NCBI RefSeq assembly: GCF_004570975.1 | Contig: NZ_SPPC01000013.1 | Location: 1 to 64,000, forward strand | Direction: 5' to 3' | From: Barnesiella sp. WM24 | Lineage (GTDB): Bacteria; Bacteroidota; Bacteroidia; Bacteroidales; Muribaculaceae | Length of the DNA: 64,000 nt | Shown here: one piece after another, positions 44,015 through 53,854 of the stretch | Layout: every line of letters begins with the position of its first letter | How positions within the stretch are numbered: position 1 is the stretch's first letter | Position numbers and translations under genes: made by a program | The notes under the pieces: generated by a model | What the model saw: only the letters and a program-made list of their open reading frames with translations | Databases searched by the model: none | What the model was told of the DNA's origin: nothing

Positions 44015-47000
44015 ATGACAGTAAAAACCTTTATAGACCGCCCTATTCTGGCCGGCGTCATCTCAGTGCTGATTGTTGTGCTTGGCACTCTTGGACTTGT
44101 TCAGTTGCCGATAGAACAATTCCCCGACATAGCGCCCCCCACAGTGCGCGTATCAGCGACCTACACCGGAGCAAACGCAGAGACCGTACTGAAAAGTGTC
44201 ATTGTGCCGCTTGAAGAATCGCTCAACGGTGTAGAGGATATGATGTATATGACATCTACTGCCACAAATACAGGCACAGCATCAATCACTATATATTTCA
44301 AACAGGGCACTGACGCGGATATGGCAGTAGTGAATGTGCAGAATCGTGTGGCTTCAGCTCAAGGTCTGCTTCCCGCCGAAGTAACAAAAAGCGGAGTGAC
44401 TGTAAGGAAACGTCAGAACAGCACATTAAAATCAATAACTCTTTATAGTCCTGACGACACATACGATTCCAACTTCCTCACCAACTACATGAAAATCAAT
44501 ATCGAACCGCAAATCTCCAGAATTGCGGGAGTTGGCGAGGTCAACATATTCAGTGCCGAATATGCAATGCGTATATGGCTTGACCCGGCAAAGATGTCTC
44601 AGTATGGACTTGTTCCGGCAGATATTGACAAGGTTCTTGCAGACCAGAATATAGAATCTCCGACAGGTACACTTGGTGCGGAATCGCCCAATACATTCCA
44701 ATATGTCCTTAAATACAGGGGCAGGCATGAGAATGAAGAGGAATATGAAAATCTTGTGGTCAGAGCATTGCCCGATGGGAGTGTGCTGCGTCTTAAAGAC
44801 ATTGCCAGGGTTGAACTTGGAGCAGTCAATTACGCGATGCTGAGTCAGACAAGCGGACATCCGGGAGCAAATGCCATGATTGCGCAGACTGCAGGCTCCA
44901 ATGCAAATGAAGTTATTGTAGAAATCGACAAGACACTTGACGAAATCCGGTCAAGCCTGCCTAAGGGGATAGTGCTTACCGACATTTCAAGTACAAAAGA
45001 CTTTCTTGATGCATCAATCAATAAAGTTATAGAAACGCTGATAATCGCGCTCATTCTTGTTGTATTTGTCGTGTACTTTTTTCTTCATGACTTCAGAGCC
45101 ACGTTAATCCCGGCATTGTCCATAATAGTATCACTGACAGGTACATTCGCATTTATTTACGCCGTTGGCTTCACGTTGAATATGCTTACTCTCTTTGCGA
45201 TAGTCCTTGTTATCGGCACGGTGGTTGATGACTCGGTAGTGGTCGTCGAGGCTGTGCAGGCAAAATTTGATGAAGGAGAGGAAGATCCTTATAGCGCGAC
45301 TGTTTCTGCCATGGGAGGTCTCTCAGCCGCTCTTATCACAACCACAATAGTATTTATGGCGGTATTCATTCCGGTCTGCTTTATTGGCGGCACGTCAGGC
45401 ACATTTTACAGGCAGTTCGGACTTACGATGGCTGTTGCGGTCGGCATCTCACTCATAAACGCCATGACACTATGCCCTGCGCTAAGCGCACTGCTGATGA
45501 GACGAAAAACGCTCAACGGCACCAAGGCGACCTATATCGAGCGATTCCACTATGCGTTTGACAAATCTCTGAATGCAACCATCGGTCAATATCGCGCAGG
45601 GGTGACCTTCCTGTTCAAAAACAGATGGATAGTGTTTGTTCTCTTCCTGCTCTCGGTTGGAGGATTATGGTGGCTGATGTCAACGACCAAAACCGGACTC
45701 GTACCGCAGGAGGACATGGGAACCATCAGCCTGAATGTTCAGGTCGCACCGGGCTCAAGCCTGGCGGAGACTGACGCAATAATGACCCGGATTGAAGATG
45801 CCATAAAAGATATTCCGGAAATAAGCATATACTCGAAAGTATCAGGAAAGAATGCACGTCACGACCAGTCGTCATCGGCAGGTTCATTTAATATCAGGCT
45901 AAAAGACTGGAGTTTAAGAAAAGGGGTTGAACATGATATAAATTCCGTCATCAAGGAAATTTATAAACGGACATCGACTATTGCGTCAGCACAAGTCAGA
46001 GCTTCTCAATCTCCTATGATTTCCGGTTATGGAACCGGTAGCGGATTTGAGCTATATGTTCAGGACCGAAAAGGAGCTACAACTCAGGAATTACTTGATG
46101 TAACCAACGCATTCATTGATTCATTAAACTCACGTCCGGAAATATCAAGAGCCTACACAACTTTCGACACCAAATATCCACAGTATATGGTGGAAGTTGA
46201 TGCCGTAAAATGTTTGCAACATAACATATCACCATCTGACGTACTTTCAACATTGTCAGGGTATATCGGCGGTAGCTACTCATCAAATCTGAATAGATTT
46301 ACCAAACTGTATCGTGTTATGGTACAGGCATCTCCTGATGACCGCCTCGACACCGAAGCCCTGAAACGGATATTCGTCAGGACATCGACAGGAGAAATGA
46401 CACCTATTGACAATTTCATCACCCTGACGAGAGTATATGGATCAGAGAGTCTGTCGCGTTTCAACTTGTTCCCCTCGATTTCGGTTTATGGCGAACAAGG
46501 CGAGGGATATAGTTCGGGGGAAGCAATTGCTGCAATCAAAGATGTAGCAGAGAAATATCTTCCGACCGGTTTTGGCTATGAATTTGGAGGCATGTCGCGT
46601 GAGGAATCATCCTCCGGAAATACCACAGTGTTGGTTTTCTGTATATGCCTTGCTTTTATATACTTGATACTATGCGCGTTATATGAAAGTCTTACCATTC
46701 CTTTCGCCGTCATAGCCGCTGTGCCTTTTGGTCTTGCGGGAAGTTTCCTTTTCGCCCGGTGGTGGGGATTGGAGAATAATATCTATATGCAGATTGGGTT
46801 GATAATGCTAATAGGTCTTTTGGCTAAGACAGCGATACTTCTGACCGAATATGCTACGGCTCGCCGCAAAGAGGGTCTTGGGCTTATCGCTGCGGCAATA
46901 TCTGCGGCAAAAGCACGTTTCAGGCCGATAATCATGACTTCAGCAACAATGGTGTTCGGTATGCTTCCTCTGATGTTTGCATCGGGAGTCGGCGCCAACG

Positions 47001-47143
47001 GCAACATTTCAGTAGGAGTCGGCACCGTCGGCGGTCTTCTATTCGGAACCATAGCACTCCTGTTTATTGTGCCGGTCCTCTTTGTCTTATTTCAGTATAT
47101 CCATGAAAGAATAACCCCGAAACGCAGAAATAAGGTATTGTGA
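44015..47143 (+). CDS. RND efflux permease (HAE1 type), next to the third LytTR system
   Basis: 1042 residues beginning MTVKTFIDRP. The proton-relay segment GTVVDDSVVVVEAV keeps both Asp, and LLAKTAILLTEYA keeps the Lys. C-terminus LFQYIHERITPKRRNKVL. It stands alone without adaptor or channel genes, so it must use shared partners. It is divergent from the kinase/regulator/PepSY operon, which probably controls it. It is closest to the pump at 38184 by sequence texture. Confidence 0.9.
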   Translation: MTVKTFIDRPILAGVISVLIVVLGTLGLVQLPIEQFPDIAPPTVRVSATYTGANAETVLKSVIVPLEESLNGVEDMMYMTSTATNTGTASITIYFKQGTDADMAVVNVQNRVASAQGLLPAEVTKSGVTVRKRQNSTLKSITLYSPDDTYDSNFLTNYMKINIEPQISRIAGVGEVNIFSAEYAMRIWLDPAKMSQYGLVPADIDKVLADQNIESPTGTLGAESPNTFQYVLKYRGRHENEEEYENLVVRALPDGSVLRLKDIARVELGAVNYAMLSQTSGHPGANAMIAQTAGSNANEVIVEIDKTLDEIRSSLPKGIVLTDISSTKDFLDASINKVIETLIIALILVVFVVYFFLHDFRATLIPALSIIVSLTGTFAFIYAVGFTLNMLTLFAIVLVIGTVVDDSVVVVEAVQAKFDEGEEDPYSATVSAMGGLSAALITTTIVFMAVFIPVCFIGGTSGTFYRQFGLTMAVAVGISLINAMTLCPALSALLMRRKTLNGTKATYIERFHYAFDKSLNATIGQYRAGVTFLFKNRWIVFVLFLLSVGGLWWLMSTTKTGLVPQEDMGTISLNVQVAPGSSLAETDAIMTRIEDAIKDIPEISIYSKVSGKNARHDQSSSAGSFNIRLKDWSLRKGVEHDINSVIKEIYKRTSTIASAQVRASQSPMISGYGTGSGFELYVQDRKGATTQELLDVTNAFIDSLNSRPEISRAYTTFDTKYPQYMVEVDAVKCLQHNISPSDVLSTLSGYIGGSYSSNLNRFTKLYRVMVQASPDDRLDTEALKRIFVRTSTGEMTPIDNFITLTRVYGSESLSRFNLFPSISVYGEQGEGYSSGEAIAAIKDVAEKYLPTGFGYEFGGMSREESSSGNTTVLVFCICLAFIYLILCALYESLTIPFAVIAAVPFGLAGSFLFARWWGLENNIYMQIGLIMLIGLLAKTAILLTEYATARRKEGLGLIAAAISAAKARFRPIIMTSATMVFGMLPLMFASGVGANGNISVGVGTVGGLLFGTIALLFIVPVLFVLFQYIHERITPKRRNKVL

Positions 47144-47358
47144 TAATCATTTTTTGTGACTGGCGGCCGGTTGCCCTCCGGCAATCGGTCTGTTTACCGT
47201 CAAAAATGCGCACTTTACCATTTTGACCGAAACATATAACTTATACAAAACACTGAAATACATATTATTACACAAGCCATACTTAAATTTAGGTATTTCA
47301 AAAATATGGCAAAGTACCGAACTTTGCACAAAATTTTTCATAATAACCGATTCAATAT
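47144..47358. other. Intergenic gap before the xus-like operon
   Basis: No gene seen. AACTTTGCACAAAATTTTTC near 47320 contains AACTTTG, a weak match to a -7 box for the receptor gene at 47359. Confidence 0.4.
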
Positions 47359-49737
47359 ATGGTATCATCCAAGAAATACATTTTGGCTATAATGACATTC
47401 TGCTTATTATCACTAAACCTGTCGGCAAGGGAGATAACCGGCATGATTTCCGGAAAAGTGCTTTCAACTGACGGTGAACAGATTGATTATGCCAATGTCT
47501 CGCTAAAAGGGACAATGTATTCCGCGACAACCAATGACAAAGGCATATACCACATAAATGCCCCTGCAGGTGACTATACTGTAGTGTTTTCATCGGTAGG
47601 TTTTGAAAAGGTGGAGCTGAAAGCGACAATAAAATCCAATGAGCGCACAAAATTAAACGTGAAATTAAGACCGGCGACCCAACTGGCTGAAGTCATAGTC
47701 GTAGGCAATACATTGAGCAAGGTCAAAAATTCAGCGTTTAATGCAACTGCAGTTGACACCAAAGAGCTGGTTAACACCACTAAGACTCTTAGCGAAGCTC
47801 TGTCCAAAGCCCCGGGAATGAAAATTCGCGAGAGCGGAGGCGTCGGGTCAGATATGGCAGTCACAATGGATGGTTTCAGCGGGAAACATGTAAAAGTGTT
47901 TATCGACGGGGTGCCGCAGGAAGGTGTAGGCAGTTCGTTTGGCATCAACAATATCCCTGTGAACTTTGCCGACCGCATCGAAGTGTACCGTGGAGTCGTT
48001 CCTGTCGGGTTCGGTTCCGATGCAATAGGAGGAGTCATAAATATCGTCACTCCAAAGCGCCGTCGCCGATGGTTTGTCGATGCATCTTACTCTTTCGGCT
48101 CTTTCAACACCCACAAGACATACATCAATTTCGGACAGACCCTAAGCAACGGATTCAAATATGAAATCAACGCATTTCAGAATTATTCCAACAACGACTA
48201 TTGGGTCGACTCTCCGGTAGAGGATTTTGCGACAGGCGCCATAAACAGGAATAAACTTGAACACGTGCGCCGCTTCAACGACACCTACCACAACGAGGCG
48301 ATAATTGCCAAAATAGGATTTGTCGATAAACCGTGGGCCGACAGGCTTATCGCCGGATTTACCTATTCCCACATGTATAAGGAGATGCAGACGGGCGTAA
48401 GGCAAGAAATTGTCTATGGGCAAAAACACCGTCACGGTCACTCGCTCATAGGGTCGCTGGAATATGGCAAGCGCAACCTGCTTACCCGCGGGCTTGACGT
48501 GGCATTTAATGCCAACTACAACCGAAACGTCACAGTAAACGTAGACACCGCGTCAGTCAAATACAACTGGCGGGGAGAGACTGACCGGCTAAATTCGCCG
48601 GGTGAACAGTCTTATCAGAACTCGCGTGCCAACAACAATAACTGGTCGGCGACATTCACCGCCAATTACCGTCTTGGCGAAAAACATCTCTTTACTGTCA
48701 ACGATGTGTTTAACACATTCAACCGCTCTAATGACAATCTGCTTGCAGCTATTGTAAGCAGCGATGAAATAGGTAAGGTCACAAGCAAAAATATCGTGGG
48801 GCTATCTTACAGATACATGCCAAACACCAAGTTTAATTTTACCACATTCGGTAAGCAATACCACCAATACGTGTCAGGTCCGGTCGCCACGTCGGCGGCG
48901 CAGGACTCCTATATAAAAAGTTCACGTTCGGTAGATGCATTCGGCTATGGCGCGGCCGGGACTTGGTTCATGCCTCTTGGCTTTCAGCTAAAAGCGTCTT
49001 ATGAGAAAGCTTACCGCCTGCCTACAATCGAAGAGATGTTTGGCGATGAAGACCTTGAAGTAGGCGACATGGAGCTGAAGCCGGAATCAAGTCACAACAT
49101 CAATCTCAATCTCAGCTATAACGCAACTTTTGGCAACAATACATTTTATGTCGAGGCAGGGTTTATATATCGCGACACCCGCGATTATATCCAGCGCAAC
49201 ATCATGGCTTTAAGCGGAGGAAAATCTGCCGCGACCTACGTCAACTATGGAAAGGTCGACACTAAAGGAATCAGCATCTCTGCCCGCTACAATTTCTCAA
49301 AATGGCTGAGCCTCGGGGGCAATTTCACTCAGATGAATGTCCGCGACAATATGAAGACCGCAATGGGAAGCACCGTAGCTAATGTCGCATACCGGGAGCG
49401 AATGCCTAATCAGCCTTATATGTTTGCCGATTCCGATATAAACTTCTACTGGCATGGCTTGGGCGGAAAACGCAATGTCCTAACCGTGACATATGACAAT
49501 CAATACACCCATAAATTCTGCTACTACGCCTCCAACATAGGCTCAAACAACAACGATTACATGGTGCCTGACCAATTCGCCCATAATCTCACAGTATCCT
49601 ACGGCATTAAAAACGGCAGGTACAACCTTTCATTCGAATGTCGCAATTTTACCAATGAACGTCTCTATGACAATTTCAGCCTCCAGAAAGCCGGGCGGGC
49701 ATTCTATGGTAAAGTAAGAATATATTTTGGTAACTGA
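47359..49737 (+). CDS. xusA: TonB-dependent siderophore receptor, XusA-like
   Basis: 792 residues. A signal peptide (1-23) is followed by a carboxypeptidase-D-like regulatory domain (about 28-108; SGKVLSTDGEQIDYANVSLKG), a plug (about 115-225; TLSEALSKAPGMKIRESGGVG, DGVPQEG, GSDAIGGVINIVTP) and the barrel ending in KVRIYFGN. Followed by a DUF4374 lipoprotein and a PepSY membrane protein, it matches the XusABC order of Bacteroides thetaiotaomicron, which takes up xenosiderophores such as enterobactin. The assignment rests on the gene order and domains. Confidence 0.8.
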   Translation: MVSSKKYILAIMTFCLLSLNLSAREITGMISGKVLSTDGEQIDYANVSLKGTMYSATTNDKGIYHINAPAGDYTVVFSSVGFEKVELKATIKSNERTKLNVKLRPATQLAEVIVVGNTLSKVKNSAFNATAVDTKELVNTTKTLSEALSKAPGMKIRESGGVGSDMAVTMDGFSGKHVKVFIDGVPQEGVGSSFGINNIPVNFADRIEVYRGVVPVGFGSDAIGGVINIVTPKRRRRWFVDASYSFGSFNTHKTYINFGQTLSNGFKYEINAFQNYSNNDYWVDSPVEDFATGAINRNKLEHVRRFNDTYHNEAIIAKIGFVDKPWADRLIAGFTYSHMYKEMQTGVRQEIVYGQKHRHGHSLIGSLEYGKRNLLTRGLDVAFNANYNRNVTVNVDTASVKYNWRGETDRLNSPGEQSYQNSRANNNNWSATFTANYRLGEKHLFTVNDVFNTFNRSNDNLLAAIVSSDEIGKVTSKNIVGLSYRYMPNTKFNFTTFGKQYHQYVSGPVATSAAQDSYIKSSRSVDAFGYGAAGTWFMPLGFQLKASYEKAYRLPTIEEMFGDEDLEVGDMELKPESSHNINLNLSYNATFGNNTFYVEAGFIYRDTRDYIQRNIMALSGGKSAATYVNYGKVDTKGISISARYNFSKWLSLGGNFTQMNVRDNMKTAMGSTVANVAYRERMPNQPYMFADSDINFYWHGLGGKRNVLTVTYDNQYTHKFCYYASNIGSNNNDYMVPDQFAHNLTVSYGIKNGRYNLSFECRNFTNERLYDNFSLQKAGRAFYGKVRIYFGN

Positions 49738-49753
49738 TAAAATAATAATAGAA

Positions 49754-51148
49754 ATGAAGAGAACAATTCTGTTTGGCGCATTAACCGCGCTCGTAGTGCC
49801 CGTGGCACTGACCTCATGCTCCGAGTCCGATGAACCAAATACCGGAGGTACAGAAGCTGATGGCGAAGGTAAATTTGTATTTGCCACAACCGTACAAGGC
49901 TCCAATGCTACATCCTACGTGTTGCTGACCGGAGAATCGCTTGACGAGGGCACCCTTTCGCCTATCAACAACGGATTACTCAACGACGGAGCCACACAGT
50001 GGGTATTTCACAAAAATTATCTCTATGCCCTCACTTACAATCAGGGCAATGCCGGAACCACCCGCAGCTATATCCTCGGTGACGACGGTGAAATGAAAGC
50101 ACGCGGAACGGAATACCGTATAAGCCGATTTTCATCATATGGCGCTTACGACAATGACATTCTTACAATGGCTACTGGAGAGTCGGCCGACGTCGTTGAT
50201 GGCAACGGCTATCACGCCAAAATGCTCAACGTGACTTATCTTGATGTAGTAAACGAGACTTCCACTACCAATCACGCAACGGCAGAACATCCTTACCTGA
50301 TGGAAAATTTCCTCGGCAATGGCGAGTATGTGACTCTTGCCGGTGCTGAGCAAAGCGGTTCAAGGCTATATTGCGGAGCAATCCCGATGGGGCTGAGCCA
50401 ATACGGAGCCGCCTATGACAACGGGAAGTGGATTCGCGACGGTTATGAACATCTGGTACATGCCGAGGCGGGAGGTTCAGGCTCGGGTTCATACAAAGCC
50501 GGAGAACTTGTCGGCACTCAATATCCTGATGAATGTTGGGTGGCAATCTACGACAATGATGACTTTCTGAACCCCACACTTGCAAAGACCGACCGCATCA
50601 GCTCTCCGGCAGGACGCTACAGGTCACAGTATTACCAGACAATATGGGCAGCGGATAATGGCGACATCTATGTATTCTCGCCCTCTTACGCCAAAACCAT
50701 GACCGACCCGCTTCAGAAGACAAGGCTCAATGCCGGTGTGTGCCGTATCCCGGCAGGCAGCAAGCAGTTTGACGACTACTACTGCGATATCGAGTCACAA
50801 GCCGACGGCAAGTCGTTCATGCGCTGTTGGCCGGCGGGAGGCAACTATTTCCTTATGGTGATGTATGACCGTCCTCTTACCCAGAGCGGATTTGCCGGCA
50901 CTGACCTTGCTATCTTTGACGCCACCGCAAAAAAGCTGACTTATGTCAACGGTCTGCCGTCCAATATCACATCATTGGGTAAGACGGTTTATACCCGTAA
51001 CGGCAACGTTTACATCCCGGTCAACGTTGAAAACGGCTATCCTACGATATATCGCATAGACCCGTCCACCGCCCTGGCAAGCAAGGGTGTAGTTATCGAA
51101 GGAGCGTCAGATATAACAGGTTTCGGATTTCTTGAAACCGTAAAATAA
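49754..51148 (+). CDS. xusB: DUF4374 surface lipoprotein, XusB-like
   Basis: 464 residues from the ATG at 49754, which begins a lipoprotein signal (MKRTILFGALTALVVPVALTSC; Cys22). The earlier GTG-type frame opening would lie inside the receptor's end. The mature part is a DUF4374 beta-propeller-like fold of repeated strand blocks. In the known system XusB binds the ferric siderophore on the cell surface and hands it to XusA. It lies between the receptor and the PepSY gene with almost no spacing. Confidence 0.8.
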   Translation: MKRTILFGALTALVVPVALTSCSESDEPNTGGTEADGEGKFVFATTVQGSNATSYVLLTGESLDEGTLSPINNGLLNDGATQWVFHKNYLYALTYNQGNAGTTRSYILGDDGEMKARGTEYRISRFSSYGAYDNDILTMATGESADVVDGNGYHAKMLNVTYLDVVNETSTTNHATAEHPYLMENFLGNGEYVTLAGAEQSGSRLYCGAIPMGLSQYGAAYDNGKWIRDGYEHLVHAEAGGSGSGSYKAGELVGTQYPDECWVAIYDNDDFLNPTLAKTDRISSPAGRYRSQYYQTIWAADNGDIYVFSPSYAKTMTDPLQKTRLNAGVCRIPAGSKQFDDYYCDIESQADGKSFMRCWPAGGNYFLMVMYDRPLTQSGFAGTDLAIFDATAKKLTYVNGLPSNITSLGKTVYTRNGNVYIPVNVENGYPTIYRIDPSTALASKGVVIEGASDITGFGFLETVK

Positions 51149-51154
51149 CCCGGC

Positions 51155-52363
51155 ATGAAAATATTCCGCAAAATACATCTCTGGCTTTCTGTCCCATTCG
51201 GCATACTTATCACTCTGATATGCTTCTCGGGAGCAATGCTCATTTTCGAGCCGGAAATAACCCGCAGTATCAAAAGCGATGTTTACTATGTAGGCTCATC
51301 GGATAGTGAACCGCTCCCGATGGAAGAACTGATGGAAACGGTCAAGGCAACATTGCCTGATTCCGTTTCCATTACAGGAGTGACAGTATTTGCCGATAGA
51401 GAGCGCACCTACCAGGTTAATCTCTCCAAACCGCGCCGTGCCTCATTGTTTATTGACCAGTATTCAGGCGATATAACGGGACGATATGAGCGCATCGGTT
51501 TCTTCTCGACCATGTTCAAGCTACACCGCTGGCTTCTTGACAGCGCCAATCCTCATGGTGATGGCGTCAAGGCAGGCAAACTTCTCGTAGGCATATCCAC
51601 GCTTATATTCGTGATTGCACTGATAACCGGCGTGATTATATGGGTGCCCAGGGCGCGCAAGAATTTCCGGCGCAGCATGTCTATTTCCTTCAAGGACGGC
51701 TGGCGTGGCTTGTGGAAAGGGCTGCATGTGGCAGGCGGAATGTATGTGCTTGTGTTCGTCCTTGCCATGTCTTTGACCGGGCTTACATGGTCATTCAACT
51801 GGTATCGCACGGCTTTCTACGCTGTATGCGGAGTGGAACACACTCCAAGAAACTTCACTCAGGCGTCAGGGGAAAAGACTAATGGTGACAGTCGCCGTAA
51901 TGGAGAAGGTAGCGGCAATCACAGAGGAGGCCGACGTGGAGGACATGGAGAAGGCAGAGGCGAAGGTCGCCGCCACCATTCGGAATTCGGACGCTGGCAG
52001 CAGGTCTATGAAGAGTTGAGGGCACAGAATCCCGATGCGCCACAGATTACCATCGGCTCAGAGACAGCCTCTGTCACGTTAGGCACAACCGGAAACGGAC
52101 GTGCAGCTGACAAATATGAGTTCAACCGCAGATCAGGCGAGATAACCCCTGCCACAAAATATGCCGATTCCCTACCCGCCGACAAACTCCGCGGCTGGAT
52201 ATATGCAGTCCACACCGGAAGCTGGGGCGGTATGCTGACAAGAATCCTGTGGCTTTTAAGCGCTCTGCTCGGAGCATCACTCCCGCTTACAGGCTACTAT
52301 ATATGGATAAAGCACCTCGGTAAGAAAAAACATGGACGCCACACGATGGCACGTCAACAATAG
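51155..52363 (+). CDS. xusC: PepSY-domain inner-membrane protein, XusC-like
   Basis: 402 residues. Membrane segments near 11-31, about 140-163, 190-212 and 352-374 surround PepSY domains (about 55-110 and 285-340). The loop about 235-280 is unusually rich in Gly, Arg and His, which might bind metal. In related systems PepSY membrane proteins reduce or release iron from siderophores. It ends the receptor-lipoprotein-PepSY operon. Confidence 0.8.
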   Translation: MKIFRKIHLWLSVPFGILITLICFSGAMLIFEPEITRSIKSDVYYVGSSDSEPLPMEELMETVKATLPDSVSITGVTVFADRERTYQVNLSKPRRASLFIDQYSGDITGRYERIGFFSTMFKLHRWLLDSANPHGDGVKAGKLLVGISTLIFVIALITGVIIWVPRARKNFRRSMSISFKDGWRGLWKGLHVAGGMYVLVFVLAMSLTGLTWSFNWYRTAFYAVCGVEHTPRNFTQASGEKTNGDSRRNGEGSGNHRGGRRGGHGEGRGEGRRHHSEFGRWQQVYEELRAQNPDAPQITIGSETASVTLGTTGNGRAADKYEFNRRSGEITPATKYADSLPADKLRGWIYAVHTGSWGGMLTRILWLLSALLGASLPLTGYYIWIKHLGKKKHGRHTMARQQ

Positions 52364-52388
52364 CTTAGTGACTTACAGGGCTGTACAT

Positions 52389-52427
52389 AAAAGAGACTGT
52401 CTAACAAAGGTTTGGGCAGTCCCTTTT
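52389..52427. terminator. Bidirectional terminator
   Basis: AAAAGAGACTG (52389-52399) pairs with CAGTCCCTTTT (52417-52427) with one mismatch. It separates the convergent xusC-like and hydrolase genes. Confidence 0.7.
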
Positions 52428-52454
52428 CTATAAACAATCTTTTACCTTAAATTT

Positions 52455-53474
52455 TTATTTGACCTGCTTGAAAAGCCATTCTCTTACCGGAGTAAGGCGA
52501 TATGCGTAGTCAAATGAGTACATATGCTCACTGCCTTTGCCGTCATCAGGAAGAACAGATTTAGATGTAAAATTGATTATCGTTATCGGCGCTCCTTTTG
52601 CAAGCACGGCACTTGCGAGAGAATCCTGCTCAGCCTGAGGTAATTTAGCGCTGAAATCAGTGTATTCATATTTTACTCCCGCATCTTTAGCCGCTTGCTC
52701 AAGTAAATCGAAGGCTCCCGCTTTGCCCGCTGTGATAAATACAAATTTGTGTTTTACGAGTTCAGGAAATGTCGCGCTGTCCCAATGACAATCCACAAAG
52801 ATTGAAGCAGCGAATAAATCAGGATAAGCCGAGTTGTAATACATTGAAATCATTCCGCCCATCGACTGTCCCGTGGTGTAAAGCCGGTTGTTGTCAATCG
52901 GATTTTGTGATGCGACTTTTTTCACAAGCCGCGCCACCATATCAACCTCTTCTGTATGCTCATAAGCGTCATTTACAGCGACTCCGGAATATTGCGGGAC
53001 AAGGACATAGCAGGGATGTTGAGCCTGCCATTGGTCAGTAGCCCACACCAATGCTCCATATCCTTGTGTCAATGGGCGAGTAACATCTGTGCCGGGCGTA
53101 CTTGCATCAGCCATAAACAATACGAGAGGATATGTCTTGCCCTCTTCAATATTTTGGGGTGAATACAGATTATACATCATCGACTTTCCGGTCTCGGAAT
53201 CGGTATATTCAAGTTGTTTGAAATATGGCATTACGTCCTTTATCATGGATTGCAATGTGGCGTCGTCAGTCTTGTCAATCGCCGGTCCTCCTCCGGGCTG
53301 ACCTAATTGCGGACCACCGCGACGTTTCTCCCCGCGCATTTTGTCGGAATCAGTCCTGACTATAGTTTCCGCTGATTTCCTATCAGATTTGTGTGCGCAT
53401 CCTGACAACGGAACGCTAAACGAGGCAAGGCATAGACCAACGGTAATGTAACCCAAAAAAATCTTGATATTCAT
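52455..53474 (-). CDS. Alpha/beta-hydrolase lipoprotein, possible siderophore esterase
   Basis: 339 residues. A lipoprotein signal ends in PLSGC (Cys26), then a Gly/Arg-rich linker and an alpha/beta-hydrolase fold with the nucleophile elbow GQSMGG (Ser near 210), an Asp candidate and a C-terminal His in SEHMYSFDYAY. The layout resembles the prolyl-oligopeptidase/PHB-depolymerase group. It is convergent with the xusABC-like operon, so hydrolysis of a siderophore ester is conceivable but not shown. Other peptide or ester substrates are equally possible. Confidence 0.7.
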   Translation of the reverse strand: MNIKIFLGYITVGLCLASFSVPLSGCAHKSDRKSAETIVRTDSDKMRGEKRRGGPQLGQPGGGPAIDKTDDATLQSMIKDVMPYFKQLEYTDSETGKSMMYNLYSPQNIEEGKTYPLVLFMADASTPGTDVTRPLTQGYGALVWATDQWQAQHPCYVLVPQYSGVAVNDAYEHTEEVDMVARLVKKVASQNPIDNNRLYTTGQSMGGMISMYYNSAYPDLFAASIFVDCHWDSATFPELVKHKFVFITAGKAGAFDLLEQAAKDAGVKYEYTDFSAKLPQAEQDSLASAVLAKGAPITIINFTSKSVLPDDGKGSEHMYSFDYAYRLTPVREWLFKQVK

Positions 53475-53854
53475 TTTTGCTTTAATTTATCTGTTTCTAT
53501 AAATTAAGACGATTGAGGAAGAATAAGTTTAGTCTTGATGGCGAATAACACTGAATTGACGGTTAATGACATCTCGAACACTCCACTTGTATCGCCGACT
53601 AAAAAAACAGAGCCTTAAAAGACTCCCTGTTTCAACAATTTTTAGTAATTTTGCAGTGCAATTCACAAAGAGTTGCTTATAAATGAACAGTATATCAATA
53701 GCCAACGAAACATCGTCCCCGTCAGTAAACAACTGGGGTTATCTTGAAAACTGGAAAAGCACAGCTCCGGTTAATGCACTTGTATAAACCTACCTTTCTC
53801 AGCAAAATCGGCTGAGACAATCATAATCATCAGCAATTTTATAAATTTCACATT
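53475..53854. other. Intergenic stretch with a promoter and a 34-codon frame
   Basis: A -7 box TAATTTTG (53646-53653) precedes a short frame 53683-53787 (MNSISIANETSSPSVNNWGYLENWKSTAPVNALV) that I do not recognise. It may be a small gene or part of the leader of the TolC-like gene. Confidence 0.4.
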
